From: Helianthus annuus | Lineage: Eukaryota > Streptophyta > Magnoliopsida > Asterales > Asteraceae | DNA: 64,000 nt | Reading direction: 5' to 3' | Assembly (NCBI RefSeq): GCF_002127325.2 | Contig: NC_035439.2 | Coordinates: 143,741,845-143,805,844 of the forward strand | Shown: piece after piece, positions 34,206 through 46,315 of the stretch | Layout of the letters: each line of letters starts with the position of its first letter | How positions within the stretch are numbered: position 1 is the stretch's first letter | Notes under the pieces: generated by a model | The model's input: only the letters and a program-made list of their open reading frames with translations | Databases searched by the model: none | Told to the model about the DNA's origin: nothing | Position numbers and translations under genes: made by a program

Positions 34206-37200
34206 TTAACTTTCGGTTTGAGGACGCCAAAAACCTTTCTTACCAACGAGGAATCGTTGGTGATGTATGGTGGTTGACCAATGAAGTGACCGCAGAATAT
34301 GTTTAAGCTTTTTTAACATTTCTATGGTATCTTCAACTATCACAACTCCACCTGGTCTTAATACGCGGTCCATTTCAATCGCACCATCCAACATGTCACA
34401 CCTGCAGCATTGTTCCCAAGACCCATGAGATATTTGACACAAAACACAACAGATGTTTAAAGATTAGATATTGAGTAAACTTCCGTTTTGCTCCCTGTGC
34501 TTTGGTCACTTTAACGGTTTTGCCCCAAACCTTTAAAAATAGCCATTTTCCTCCAATAGTTTACTATGGTTTTTCCAGTTTGCTCCCCGCCTCTAACTCC
34601 ATCCAAATTGTCTGTTTTTCCATTTTAGCAAAATGGAAAAACCATAGCAAACTATTGGAGGAAAATGTCTATTTTTAAAGGTTTGGGGCAAAATCGTTAA
34701 AGTAACCAAAGCACAGGGAGCAAAACGAAAGTTTACTCTTAGATATTTAAAAGAGTAAAATGCCATTTTAGCCCCTGACAGTTTTGCGACTTTCGTCCAA
34801 AGGTTTGCTTTTCCGCTTCTGGATCCAAAAGGTTTGAAATCTTGCTATTTTCATCCGGCTCGTTAACTTCATCCATTTTTCTCCGTTTAGTCAGGGGTAT
34901 TTTCGTCTTTTTGTTAACTTAAAGGGTAATTCATATATTATTTTTGTTTTTTTATTTAGTAAGGGTATTTTAAATGCTTGTACATAAAGTGAAAAATGCC
35001 GAATTGCCCTTTTAAGTTAACCAAAAAGACGAAAATACCCCTAACTTAATGGAGAAAAATGGATGGAGTTAACGAGTTGGATGAAAATGGCAAGATTTCA
35101 AACCCATTGGATCCAGATGCGGAAAGACAAACCTTTGAACGAAAGTCGCAAAACTGGCCAAACCTCAGGGACGAAAATGGCATTTTACTCTATTTAAAAA
35201 GATATGAGGATAGTGATCATACCTCTGGGTTAAGTTGCCGAAAAGGAAGCTGGAATGTAGAAGATCATACGTTCTAGGATAAGTATTAAGCGATTCGCAC
35301 CAGTCATGGTATATACCGATCAGCCCTCTGTCAAATATTACAGGTAAAGTATCTGGCCCATTAACAGGAACAACATTCATCACCCATAGGGGTAAATCAG
35401 TCAACGCAGCAGCAAACCTGGAAACAAGTTAAAATATTTTAGACATCATAATTGGAGGAACTCAGTGATGGCATTTTTTACCCATTTACTTATGAACGGG
35501 TCGATTTGGGTTTTTCTAGAAAAAAATACAAGTTTTGTCCTTTATCTTTATACCATTTTTCAGGCGGTGTCCTTTTTAACGAATGTTGACAGGCGGTGTC
35601 CTTTACTAGGTATTTTGTTGCAAGTTTAGTCTTTTACACCCAACCCAGTTAAAAAACCCTGTTAATTGTTGGGTGTAAAGGACTAAACTTGCAACAAAAT
35701 ACCTAGGTAAAGGACTAAACTTGCAACAAAATACCTAGTAAAGGACACCGCCTGTCAACATTCGTTAAAAAGAACACCGCCTGAAAAGTGGTATAAAGAT
35801 AAAGGACAAAACTTGTAATTTTTCCGTTTTTCTAAATCTCAAATTGGTCAAACAAAAAAATAGCTAAAAGGGGGATAGGTCAAACGGGTCGAAAGTCACC
35901 CAAAGTCTAGTTTCAATGCATACTCCACCTAATATGTTTTATTCTACAATTCAAATTATCTTTACTCCAATATTGTGTTTGTAATCATCTTAGTTTCTTG
36001 AGTAAAATGTCATTTTCGTCCCTGAGGTTTGGCTACTTTTGCAACTTGCGTCAAAAGGTTTGTTTGTCCGCATCTGGATCCAAAAGGTTTGAAATCTTTT
36101 ATTTTGATCCAACTCGTTAACTCCATCCATTTTTCTTCGTTAAGTCTGGGGTATTTCCGTCTTTTTTGTTAACTTAAAAGGCAATTCGGTCTTTTTCACT
36201 TTATGTACAAGCATTAGCATAATGTACAAGTATTCAAAAGATCGAATTGCCCATTAAGTTAACCAAAAAAAATACCCCTAACTTAACAGAGAAAAATGGA
36301 TGGAGTTAACGAGCCTGATGAAAATGGCAAGATTTCAAATCTTTTGACTCCATATGCAAAAAAACAAACCTTTGAACGAAAGTCGGAAAACTGGCCAAAC
36401 CTCAGGGAACAAAATGGCATTTTACTCAGAAAATTAACAAAAAAATGTTTACCGTTTCAACCGAAACTCTTTTTGACATGTTACGAAAGAAACCGGTTAT
36501 ATACAAATAACTAACCCGCCATAACCAGCATTCATATCCATCACATTCCTCACACTCGACCAGTTTACACCAAGGCCTCCAATGTAAAAATTCGTAACAA
36601 CTTCAGACCAGCGTCTAGTATCCTCATGAAAGATCCTTTCAGCATCCGGACCGGTTGAAAGACTTAACGGTTTACTTTTAAGCCTTTGAGGCCAAGGTTT
36701 AGGCCACGTACTTTTTACTGGAATTGCGGAAATACAGCCATCAAGGGGTGTATACCTAAATGAGAATGGAGATGATTATAATTAAAGTTATTGTTAGAGT
36801 TAATTACTGTTTTCGTCCCTGTGGTTCGTCAAAAATCACTATTTCAGTCCATTAGTTTAAAAATTGTGATTTCAGTCCCTGTGGTTTCACTTTCGTAACC
36901 ATTTCAGTCCCTGTACTAACAGAATAAATGGATTGAAATGGTTACGAAAGTGAAACCACAGGGACTGAAATGGTTATGAAAGTGAAACCACAGGGACTGA
37001 AATCGCAATTTTTAAACTCATGGACTGAAATAGTGATTTTTGACAAACCACAGGGACGAAAACAGTAATTAACTCTTATTGTTATGATGATGAACTGAAA
37101 TGGTACGAACATGTTTTTATTTACCATGAAGTGTTGGGCCGGATGTTTTCGTCGCATAGTGGTGGATTGTTTTGTTTACGTGATTCGTAGCAGGAAGACG

Positions 37201-40200
37201 AAAGAGGCTTCTCGTATATGACCAGTCCTATTCCTGATGAATCAAAACTTTTAGCCACTACCTTCCAGCATATAGCTTCAGTGAGAGCTACCATGGCTGC
37301 AAGAAAAAAAAAAAAAAAAAAAAAACCTTCAATCAAACAGGTTGATGATTGATTTTAGGATAAAAGGGATAACAACTTTAGTTGCTCGAGATCGGCTCGA
37401 GATAAAGCTCGAAACAAGCAGAGCCTTATCGAGCCCAAGCAGAGCTTGAGCCTAAAATAAAGCTCGTTTATTTATCGATCCCGAGATTGAGCTTGACATG
37501 TGAAGATCGTCAGGCTCATTGAACCTTATCGAGCCTTAGTGTAATATTAGTTTTTATTAATATTTAATAACATTTGCCCCTTATTTAAAGTTGTCTAATA
37601 AACGAGCCGGGCCCTAACCTAAAAATAAGCTTTTTTAGTAAACAAGCCCGAGCACGAGATTCACTTATCGAGCTCGCGAGCCTATTATTTATATTATTTT
37701 TATTTAATATGCTAATTAATAGATTATACACGAGCCGAGCCCGAGCTGTGCTCAAGCTTGAGAAACTACCATCGAGCCAAGTTCGAGCTTTGTAAACAAA
37801 GCTTGAACCGAGCTCGAGCTCTCATAAGTTAATCGAACTCGAGCTCGGCTCGTGTGCACCCCTTAGTAGAGGCTGCAAGATGGGCGGCTCAGGTGGGTTG
37901 TGTAATGGGTCAACACGGGTTAAGGTTGAAATGGGTCATTTTTTGTGACTGTTGAAACAGGACTGCCTGGATTGAGTTGATTCACGAATACTTTTTGTCC
38001 TGTTTTTTTTTTAAATTATTATTCTAATAATAATCTAAATCCTTTTATAGAATTATTTAGAAGGATGTACGCAAAAAAGACCTTAGCAGATTTTCAACTT
38101 GTTCAACCCATTTAACATGTTCCCTTTTCGGCGAATTTTCCATTTGACATTTTGACCCGCTTGAGATAAAACACAACCTGAATCGACCCGTTCAGAAGCA
38201 AACGGGCCAAACAGTTCTGCACATGAATTTATCGTCATTTAACTACCAATAAAAAAAACTAGTTTAGAGTTGCACTATACATTCCCAAACTTTTTTATCT
38301 CTTTCATCATCACGATAAACTGGTGTAGCAGACCAGATAAAAACTCCACCAGGCCTCAGAATCCTGTTTAACTCCAACAACGGCTTTCCACCTGAAAAAT
38401 CAATCATGAAGATTACTGCAGTCTAGAAGTTATAACATAGAAAAAGGAAATATAAGAGTAAAATGACATTTTCGCTACTCAGGTTTGGCCAGTTTTGTGA
38501 CTTTCGTCCAAAGGTTTGTTTTTTCGCATCTGGGTCCAAAAGGTTTATAATCTTGCCATTTTCATCTGGCTCGTTAACTCCATCCATTTTTCACCGTTAA
38601 ATCAGGGGTATTTTCGTCTTTTTTGTTAACTTAAAGGGCAATTCGGTCTTTTGAATACTTGTACATTATGCTAAATGCTTGCACAAAAAATGAAAGAGAC
38701 CGAATTGCCCTTTGAGTTAACAAAAAGATAGAAATACCCCTGATTTAACCGAGAAAAATGGATGGAGTTAACGAGACGGATAAAAAATGGCAAGATTTCA
38801 AACCTTTTGAATCCAAATGCGAAAAAACAAACCTTTGGACGAAATTCGCAAAACCGGCCAAACATCAGGAACAAAAATGGCATTTTACTCGAAATATAAT
38901 AAAACTTTAAAATTTTCAAAACCAGTACCATCTCCATCCCAATGCACCCTGCATCGTGCACAGTGAATCAAATCAAAAGCGTTATCCGGAAACGTCAGTC
39001 TTTGTGTTCCGATTACTGAAAGTGTGGCGGGAATTCCTCTTTCAAGCGCAAACTGTATTTGAGCTTCGTGTTCGTCTTTCGGAGCAAATGACATTGTCAT
39101 AACATCTTTGTCCATCAAATACCCACCAAAGCTAGCAACACCACAACCGACGTCGAGAATCACCCGTGTACGCTTCCCCCAACCAATCTTCGGTAGATTC
39201 TAGAAAATTATAAGAAATATGAACATAAGTGGGTAGCTATGCAGTTAATATCGGTGATATATTGGTTATCGATCCCCATGTAAAATATCGGTATCGATAT
39301 TATCGGCGATATTGACCGGTATTTCCAACATTTGACAGATATATCACCGATATTCCCGATATCAGTACCTTTCTTATTAGTTCTACCATTCGTCTTTCTT
39401 ATTACCAAGGTTTAAAAGAACCGAAAGGAGTTTTGAGGCGTTTTCCCTTCGCCTCACGAGGTGTAAGCCTCGAGGCGAAACGAGGCGTAAGGCCGAGGCA
39501 GTATTAATATTTAATAAATAAATATAAAAATTATATATATTATAAAAATAATAATACTAAGTAATTTCATCATCAGATTCATCAAAATCATCAAAAACAC
39601 ACTTAAAAAAGACATGAAATGCTTGAAATTGACACAAAAAGTCAAAAACATCATAAACAACTATCAAAATCGCCTGAAGCGCACCTGAGGCGCAGCTTTC
39701 TTAGCGCCTCAGCCCCTCTGAGGCGTATATACATTAAAAACACCATGAGGCGCGCCTCAAACGTTTTTTAAAACCATGCTTATTACTGCTGCTATTATTG
39801 TTTTAAGTCTTCATTCTTAGTTGTTAGTGTTAATGTTGGTGTTTTAAGTCTTAATGAGTTCCTGCTTGCTACAATTGTTAGTGTTTTGCAAGTTGCAAAA
39901 GGTTAGCATGTTAATGGTAGGAGAGTCTACCGAATTTTTAGTGTTAAATTACTATATATATAAATTCTGCATGATATTAAAATTACCGATATCCCACCGT
40001 GATAACCTATATCTCAAATATCGGTCCTTGAACGATATCCAATATCTTGGTTTTAAAAAGCGAGAGGCGCACAAAAGCGACGAGGTCTAAAATTGAAGCG
40101 CAAAGCGCAAAAGCGGTGGGCTTTTCGTACCCGAGGCGCAAGATGTTTATATAATTTTTTTTATATATCCCATACATATCCCATAGGTTTTTAGCTTCCT

Positions 40201-43045
40201 TTAACCAAAATATAGCTATAAGTAAGGCTTTTATACCATTTTAATTACATGTACAAGTCAAAAAACCCAAGGTACAACATTTTTATGCAGTAAAAAGCCT
40301 AAGGTACATGAGGCGCGCGCCTCAGGCTAAAAAGCCCACAAAAAAACATCAAAAAATGCGCTTTTTTGTCGCTTCCTGTAATTACACAAGGCGAGAAGCA
40401 AAAAAGCCCCAAGCCCTGCGCCTTGTTGCGCCTAGGCGCGCCTAGGGCGCGCTTTTTAAAACCAAGTCCAATATTTTACCGAATTAACTGCTTAGGTAGG
40501 TAGTGAAACATCAAGACAATTACATTGTCACTTTGTCAGTGAGAATATAATAACTAAGTGTAGCAATTAATCGCTGTTGCTATTGATAAACAAAAAAGAA
40601 ATAAAGAAGGTAACTTGATAGTGATAAATGTTACCTTTTCTATGTATTGGATGTAATGAGTAACACCCTCCTTAAACTGAGTACCTCCTCCGGGGAAAAG
40701 AAGATAATCGCCGGATCTTTTCACCCAGTTTTGTTCCTTCTTGTATTCGACAAGCTTAAGGTGAGGGACATTGTCAAACCATATCTGTAAATTAAATTTG
40801 CGTGTTAAATTGAGAAATATGTATCATTTATTAAACAGATAAAAAGAACGTTAATCTGTGGAGGAATTAACACAACAAATGAACACGATTAGCAAAAAAA
40901 GACGGTGATTTTACGTATGTTCAGACCAGGAATAACAAAATGTTTACCAAGTTAATATGACTCACACCTAAAAATCAAGTAGGAGCATGAAGAATCTATG
41001 TCTATGCAAAAAGACTAAGTTCGTTTCGGAAAATGTGCAAATACTAGGCCAAAATTTACTCAGCAAACCAGTCTATGTTCATGTTGTTATTGTAGGATTT
41101 GGCCTCTTGTACCAACCAATATTGTCAGCCACAGTTGTTAATAGCGAATATCGTTAAATAGCGACAAGCTACCTATACCCTACGTAGCGATAGCGAGCGC
41201 TATTTGATGTTTAGCGATAACGTTTTAGGATTTTTTTTTTAAATAGGGGTTTATTCACGAATTTAAGGTTTTTTGATGCAAGTAGTGAAGATTACAGCTG
41301 TTTGGTCAATTAAAATGCCTAAAAATTCGGTTTTTAATATATTTTTTTAAAGAAAAAAACACTAATTGTCACTATTGAGCGCTAAACATCAGATAGCGAT
41401 GGTCCACCGCTACGCTATTCGTTATAGCGCTCGTTATCATCGCTATTTGAGGTAAAACAATATTTATAACCCAATATCTCTCCATTGTAACATAACTATG
41501 TGATATTTCTAAGGTATCAAAGTTATAGTCTTCCAATGTATGGTATGATTAAAAAAGCCTATGTTGCTTTTTTTCCAACATAAAATAAGAAATTACGAAT
41601 CTACCTCCTTCATTTAATCGATTAAATTACGATAACCTGCTCGTGCAGCCCTGCAGGCTTCCTGTTTCTATGGCAATAAAAAAACAACTTAACAGGACTC
41701 TTGTTTATATGACAATAAACAATCAAGTCCACTAGATCATCTACACATAACAGGACTGAGAACTCTTGTTTCTATGACAACAGATAATCATCATCATCAT
41801 ACTCAGTAAATCTCACCAACAGCAAAGCTAAGGTAGTGCCTGAGGAGGATAAGATGTAGACAGCCTTACCTCTACCCCGTAGGAATAGAGAGGCTGCTTC
41901 CAGTGAGACCCCCGGCTCGATGGTAGTTTTGTATCAAGCCTTGGACATAAGGTACATAACACTCAACAATTGAGACAACTGCCGATTAGTGCATGTACCA
42001 TCCCCGCCATCAACGCCACCACATGATGCATGATTAACCATCCCCCTCTTTTAACGTTATTTTCACAAAATTAGTAAAATAACGTTAAAATTAGTGCACT
42101 TTCACTTCCCCCCCCCCCCCGAGCGCCCACACATATATACATTAGGGGGAGCGGGGCACCTTCGGTGACCCCGTGCGGGAACCATGCTTGCCGATTAGGG
42201 GGGTGCCGCCATCCAGGCGGTGACACAATTCGGGGGCCCATATCGGTGGGAAGTCACCGAAGAGAGGGAGGAGAGAGGGAGGAGATGGACCAATGAAAAA
42301 TTTTTCTTTTTTTTTTTTAATAAAAAACCAAGTCACCTAAGAGGGGAGTGCCGCCATCAATTTAGGCTGTTAGGGGAGTTTAAGAGGGGAGTTGACGTGG
42401 CACACGAGGATTGGTTATGCGTAAGAGATGGGACTCCCCTCTCAGGGGAGTGCCCCTTACACCCTTATATGCGCATACCGCAAGCGAGACGTATGACAAC
42501 AGATAATCAATAACTTAAATCAAACACCTTCTATAATTCATTACTAACACCTTCTGAAAGCAACATTTCAATTCAACATTAATCTAAACACAACAGAAAT
42601 AAACCTTACCAAACTAGCAAACAAGCAATCTCACCATATCCCGACTTTTCGGCCACGAAACCGGCACCTTATACCCCTCAGGCAACGGAACCAAACACCT
42701 AGGGTTAGGATCCGGACAATGCCTCTCTCTATGCTCCATATGCCGTCTCGATTTCAACGACTTAATAACCTTCCAATTATCCAAACACGGTATGTAATCA
42801 ACCGCTAATGGTCCCGGACACACCTTCCAGTTATCCAAACCCTCGTCACTATCCACTTCATCCGAAGCAACATACGTAACAGAATTAGTTACGTTACTAA
42901 CGATTTCTCGAAACGGCGACGTTTTGGTTATAATTGGTTGACGGAGAGTGTTGGTGGTTAGGATGAAGAAGGCGACGGAGATTAGTAGGAGGATGAGAGA
43001 TGCGATGAAGGGGTATCGACGGAGGTTTTGAACGGAAAGTGGCAT
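34206..43045 (-). CDS. PMT10-like: Probable pectin-type methyltransferase, PMT10/PMT11-like
   Basis: Eight minus-strand exons join in one frame of 581 codons: 43045-42635, 40784-40635, 39199-38929, 38391-38281, 37296-37125, 36755-36516, 35417-35223 and 34401-34206. All introns are GT/AG. The product has a short cytosolic N-terminus, one membrane span (about 11-32) and a DUF248/Methyltransf_29 domain. Visible signatures are [41 protein letters not shown], the SAM-binding motif [13 protein letters not shown] (about 201-213), [51 protein letters not shown] and HSSFLF. This matches Arabidopsis PMT10/PMT11, type II Golgi proteins of the QUASIMODO2 family thought to methylate cell-wall pectin. The lumenal stem is shorter than in the roughly 650-residue PMT10. 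Every intron contains at least one transposon. Confidence 0.94.
34473..34738. mobile_element. Mutator-type palindromic MITE, GAGTAAACTTCCG family
   Basis: Inverted ends GAGTAAACTTCCGTTTTGC and an exact 9-bp duplication TTAGATATT (34464-34472 and 34739-34747). It lies in methyltransferase intron 7, directly beside the next MITE. Confidence 0.9.
34753..35190. mobile_element. Mutator-type palindromic MITE, GAGTAAAATGCC family
   Basis: Inverted ends GAGTAAAATGCCATTTT and an exact 9-bp duplication TATTTAAAA (34744-34752 and 35191-35199). The left duplication overlaps that of the neighbour at 34473-34738, so the two insertions used almost the same site in intron 7. Confidence 0.9.
35519..35825. 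mobile_element. Mutator-type palindromic MITE, AAATACAAGTTTTGTCC family
   Basis: The ends GAAAAAAATACAAG and GGAAAAATTACAAG are inverted. GTTTTTCTA is duplicated exactly (35510-35518 and 35826-35834). It is in methyltransferase intron 6. Part of one arm (CTAAACTTGCAACAAAATAC) is repeated in tandem near 35680-35740. Confidence 0.88.
36000..36427. mobile_element. Palindromic MITE, GAGTAAAATG(T/C)C family
   Basis: It is the same family as 34753-35190 and 38456-38890, with inverted arms containing CCATTTTTCT and CGTTAACTCCATCC. No matching target duplication was found. It is in methyltransferase intron 6. Confidence 0.8.
36797..37075. mobile_element. Mutator-type palindromic MITE, GAGTTAATTACTG family
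   Basis: Inverted ends GAGTTAATTACTGTTTTCG and an exact 9-bp duplication TTATTGTTA (36788-36796 and 37076-37084). It fills most of methyltransferase intron 5. Confidence 0.92.
37380..37865. mobile_element. Word-type palindromic element, GAGCTCGAGC
   Basis: The stretch is dense in GCTCGAG, GAGCTTGAGC and GAGCCGAGC words in both orientations. The right end, read inward, is TAAGGGGTGCACACGAGCC, a hAT-like terminus. The left terminus is not clear. It is in methyltransferase intron 4. Confidence 0.6.
38456..38890. mobile_element. Mutator-type palindromic MITE, GAGTAAAATG(A/C)C family
   Basis: Inverted ends GAGTAAAATGACATTTTCG and an exact 9-bp duplication GAAATATAA (38447-38455 and 38891-38899). 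It is in methyltransferase intron 3 and ends 39 bp from the exon 3 donor site. Confidence 0.92.
39406..39778. mobile_element. hAT-type MITE with GAGGCG words (nested)
   Basis: The ends CAAGGTTTAAAA and CATGGTTTTAAAA are inverted. The 8-bp duplication CTTATTAC is exact (39398-39405 and 39779-39786). The subterminal parts hold CCTCGAGGCG, TGAGGCGC and similar words. Confidence 0.85.
40045..40466. mobile_element. hAT-type MITE with AAGCGC/GAGGCGC words (nested)
   Basis: Perfect inverted ends CTTGGTTTTAAAAAGCG and an exact 8-bp duplication TCCAATAT (40037-40044 and 40467-40474). The interior is rich in GAGGCGC, AAAGCG and GCGCGC words. It resembles the element at 39406-39778 and is probably a related family. 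Confidence 0.88.
41130..41460. mobile_element. Word-type palindromic element, TAGCGAT
   Basis: Left CACAGTTGTTAATAGCG and right CATCGCTATTTGAGG enclose TAGCGA and TCGCTA words in both orientations. Exact termini and duplication are not resolved. It is in methyltransferase intron 1. Confidence 0.55.
41815..41960 (+). mobile_element. Probable SINE fragment
   Basis: The stretch containing TGTAGACAGCCTTACCTCTA and GAGACCCCCGGCTCGAT resembles a widespread plant retroposon type in the form AGACAGCC...CTACCCC...GGCTGCTTCC. No tail or target duplication was identified. It is in methyltransferase intron 1. Confidence 0.45.
42110..42480. mobile_element. Possible small DNA transposon with GGGGAGTGCC words
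   Basis: Segments AGGGGAGTGCCGCC, GGGGGTGCCGCCAT, GGGGAGTTGACG and, at the right, CCCCTCTCAGGGGAGTGCCC suggest inverted, word-rich ends. A C run of 14 precedes it. Termini were not resolved. It is in methyltransferase intron 1. Confidence 0.4.
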
Positions 43046-43254
43046 TGTCGGTGGATCGGAAAGTGTTGTTGGTTCAGATCTGTAATGATCGGAGAGGATG
43101 AAGAGTGTGAAAACGCGTTAAAAGCTTTTGGGGGGTTTGTAGAGCGGTAAAGGGGGTAGTGATGGGTTGGGTTTAAAATACAGTTAAAGTATTCGTGAAG
43201 TATGATTGGAGACACGTGCCTGGTTTCGTGGTGGGTCTGGACTGGGGGTTTATG

Positions 43255-44000
43255 TGTGACGATTGATATAGATATTCACATATAGCACAGCGGAAGTCTT
43301 GGGATTATAAATTACATATTACAAAGTATAAGTGCCCGAAAGTTTAAAATAATATATAGACTGAAAGTGTACTAAAAGATTCACAGGCGGATCGAAAATG
43401 AACAAAATGAAGTTTTAGACTACTAGGGCTTGCGTGGAGTCGCAAATTCCAATATGCATATACCGAGCAGTTTCAGCCTATTCTGTATTTATTAACCTGC
43501 GCTTAGTCTTTTGAAAATACGTCAGTTTTCGTTAGTAAATACAATTAACCGACACATTTTGGAAATCTTTTTAAAAACATTTTTATACCATTTGGTATAT
43601 CGTTTTCATAAATAACTTGGGACAAAGTGATATCTCTTGTTACCAGTATTACATGCTTGTCAATACATATGGGGCATGGAACTAAACTCTGATACATGAT
43701 TAACCGACACACCACTTTTCAATAAAAATATAATAGCATTAGCGTCTGTCAGTTGTATGCCAAAACCCTGCGCTTAGGTCGTGGCCACTTGTAATTAAGT
43801 GAGTCATGGATATTCAGGACACGGTCGCATTAACCCTCAATGTTTAAGTTATCATGTATAATGGATTAAAACAGGTTATTTCGATTTTGGACATCATTCA
43901 TCATTGATCCCATACCCGACCAAGTTGCTAATGTCGTATCCCAAACTCGTATAAGGAAAATAGACTAAGAGTATTTTCCTGAGCTTACCTTTTTAAATAA
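43255..44000 (-). mobile_element. Gypsy-like LTR fragment A
   Basis: The phrases GCACAGCGGAAG, GAAAATACGTCAGTTT, TAGGTCGTGGCC and CCTGAGC occur in the same order as in the solo LTR 16498-19759. This piece therefore equals the 3' third of such an LTR in minus orientation. Confidence 0.7.
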
Positions 44001-46315
44001 AAATTGTTTAAGCACAACCGTAATAAAAAAACAACCTAATTACAGGCACAATTTACTAAAATAAAATGAATAAATAAATGAATGAAATACAGACTTGAAA
44101 TGACTGAATTAAAATAACTGAAATGAAAGAATAAAAGAAAATGGTTCGATTCCGAACACATAACTGAACTGAATAAAATGGAATAAAGAAAATTTTAGTC
44201 GAACAATAAATAAAAGGTTAGTATGTTAGTAAGGTTAGTGGTTAGTCAGTTAGCTGGTTAGTGAAACAGAAAAAGAAAAGTTAGTCAAACAGTTAATTAT
44301 TAACAAGTTAGTAAATAAGAGAACAAATAAATACAAAAATGTACAAGTATTCACAAGTATTCACAGTTTATACACTGGTAAAATAATAACTCGGATTGTT
44401 CCATAAAATTCGCCGCGTTCCTCGGCAGCGGCGCCAAAAACTTGACGTGAGCGCGACTATACACATATTTACAGTACTTTCGCGCTCAGCGAAAGGTGTT
44501 TTATTTATTTATAAAAATGGTTTATACCTTAACATTAAAACACACACAACAAAGGACAAGTACATCCCGTCATATATGTAGCAAAGTATTGGTAAGAGCC
44601 AGATATCGATCCATGGAACACAGGCGTTTATTAAGTACTAAATCTTTGTCATTAGATTACCAGATAAAAGGATAAGTGAATGGTTGTTTAACTAAGTTGT
44701 CTAAATTATATCTAAAACATAAATATACTATTATCTTTTTTTCACAAACATCCTAAACATGTTATCTAAATCACGTATGTCTCAAAAGCACTTAATCAAT
44801 TTTCCAATTTCAAGAAAGTTAGTCATCTGCTAGGAGTTTTCTAACATGATTCTTCTTCGGAAGTTAACGCGATAAATATACGTTAACCACCTAAAATCAT
44901 TCTTTAGCGAGCTATTGATATGTATTCATGTGAACCTTTAAAGATAGATTAGTCATCCGCTAGGAGTTTTCTAACCTCACTTATCAAAGAAAGCAATACT
45001 GATGGTCACAATACAGCCACGAGGATAAGCCTTTAAGTAGATCATATAACAAAGTATTTCACCTTTACAAGTCTTGATCACAAATCTACCATGTTAGCAA
45101 TTTCAGACTAAAACTACTAAACAAGGATCATAAACCGTGTCAAGAACATGTAATCAACACCATATAATTTGTTAGAACCCTTACGTGCAAGAAAGCATTC
45201 TCAATCAAAATCCGATATATCTTAGATAAAACCAATACCCCTCTCGAGTCTCATGGTGTAAACAAGTTTACAAACAAGTGATTAATCAAGAAACAATTAC
45301 CATCCCACTAACCACAGATTCATTATCCAAGACAATCAAACATAATCAAGAACTCAACATCAATGAAACATTCATTATATAATCATGAAGATTCAAACAT
45401 GAAAAAGTACTAAAGATTCATACGAACAAGATTACAACATAAAGATTATACAAGAAACAAGTTCATTAATACTATTACATAATACTACATTAAACATAAA
45501 CTAACATTAGCTCAATACTTGAATAATGATCAGATACATGTATAAGAACAAGGAATCGAACCATAAACAAGCAAGGAATTGATGGGTTGGATCGGTTATG
45601 CTTCCACTCGATCTTGGTGCTTCAAATGGGTCTGATCAGGACTGCTTCGGAACCCAGAAATACGGAGAAAAACCCAACATTTAAACCAGTAGCGAATGGC
45701 TCTATTTATAGGAGATTTTATGATCGGCACGGTCGTGCCAATGGTCGCACGGTCGTGCGACATGTGTTGTCGGGTGACGTCATTTTCTCCGATTCGAGGT
45801 CAGCCAAGTGGACTAGTGGACAAGTTGCTTGGGTCATCAAATTGGCATGGTCATGCCATGGATTGCACAGTAGTGCGATGTCATCAGAAACTTGATCAGA
45901 AAGCTTGGTTTGGCTGTTTCACGGTCATGCGGCGGGTCGCACGGTAGTGCGGCCCGAGAAAAGGTTGACACTGGCAGTCGCACTGTCAGTGCTTCCGAGA
46001 TCGAGCGATCCACACGGTAGTGCTGTCAGGTCGCACGGTCGTGCGACACCTGGCAGTCATCAGAATTTTGTCCGTTTCATCATAAAAGCATCAGAATTTG
46101 TCCGTTTTCATCAGATTTTTCTTTTCTGCTCTTTTTAAGACCTGAAAATATAAAAGTACCGGATTTGGTACCTAAACGTACGGTTTCGGTCAAAAACGCT
46201 TAAAACGGAAGTGTTTTGGGGTATAAAAACATGTATAATTTAACGTATATCAGCACGCAAGGCATAAAAACATGTATAATTTAACGTATATCAGCACGCA
46301 AGGCACAAAATCATT
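44000..46315 (-). mobile_element. Second LTR retroelement piece with tRNA-Asp-type PBS
   Basis: On the minus strand, TTTTTGGCGCCGCTGCCGAG (about 44436-44416) matches the 3' end of plant tRNA-Asp and so marks a primer-binding site of the kind used by Athila-like gypsy elements. The DNA above it (44440-46250) would be LTR and that below it (44000-44400) the start of the internal region. At 46222-46301 a block of about 40 bp (AAAAACATGTATAATTTAAC plus about 20 bases) is tandemly repeated. The frames within the 45.6-46.1 kb part are LTR sequence and not genes. Confidence 0.6.

Larger units (their letters stand above)
39235..40500. mobile_element. ATATCGG-word element split by two hAT MITEs
   Basis: The outer pieces 39243-39397, 39960-40044 and 40467-40490 share ATATCGGT, CGATATTG and ACCGATAT words. 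Left GCAGTTAATATCGG and right CCGAATTAACTGC are inverted. Two hAT-type MITEs (39406-39778 and 40045-40466) are inserted in it. All of this is in methyltransferase intron 2. Confidence 0.55.

Noticed and set aside
45587..46138. Overlapping plus-strand frames of 77-102 codons
   Set aside because: They translate LTR sequence with repeated GCACGGTCGTGCGAC words. No domain is seen and three frames are open at once.
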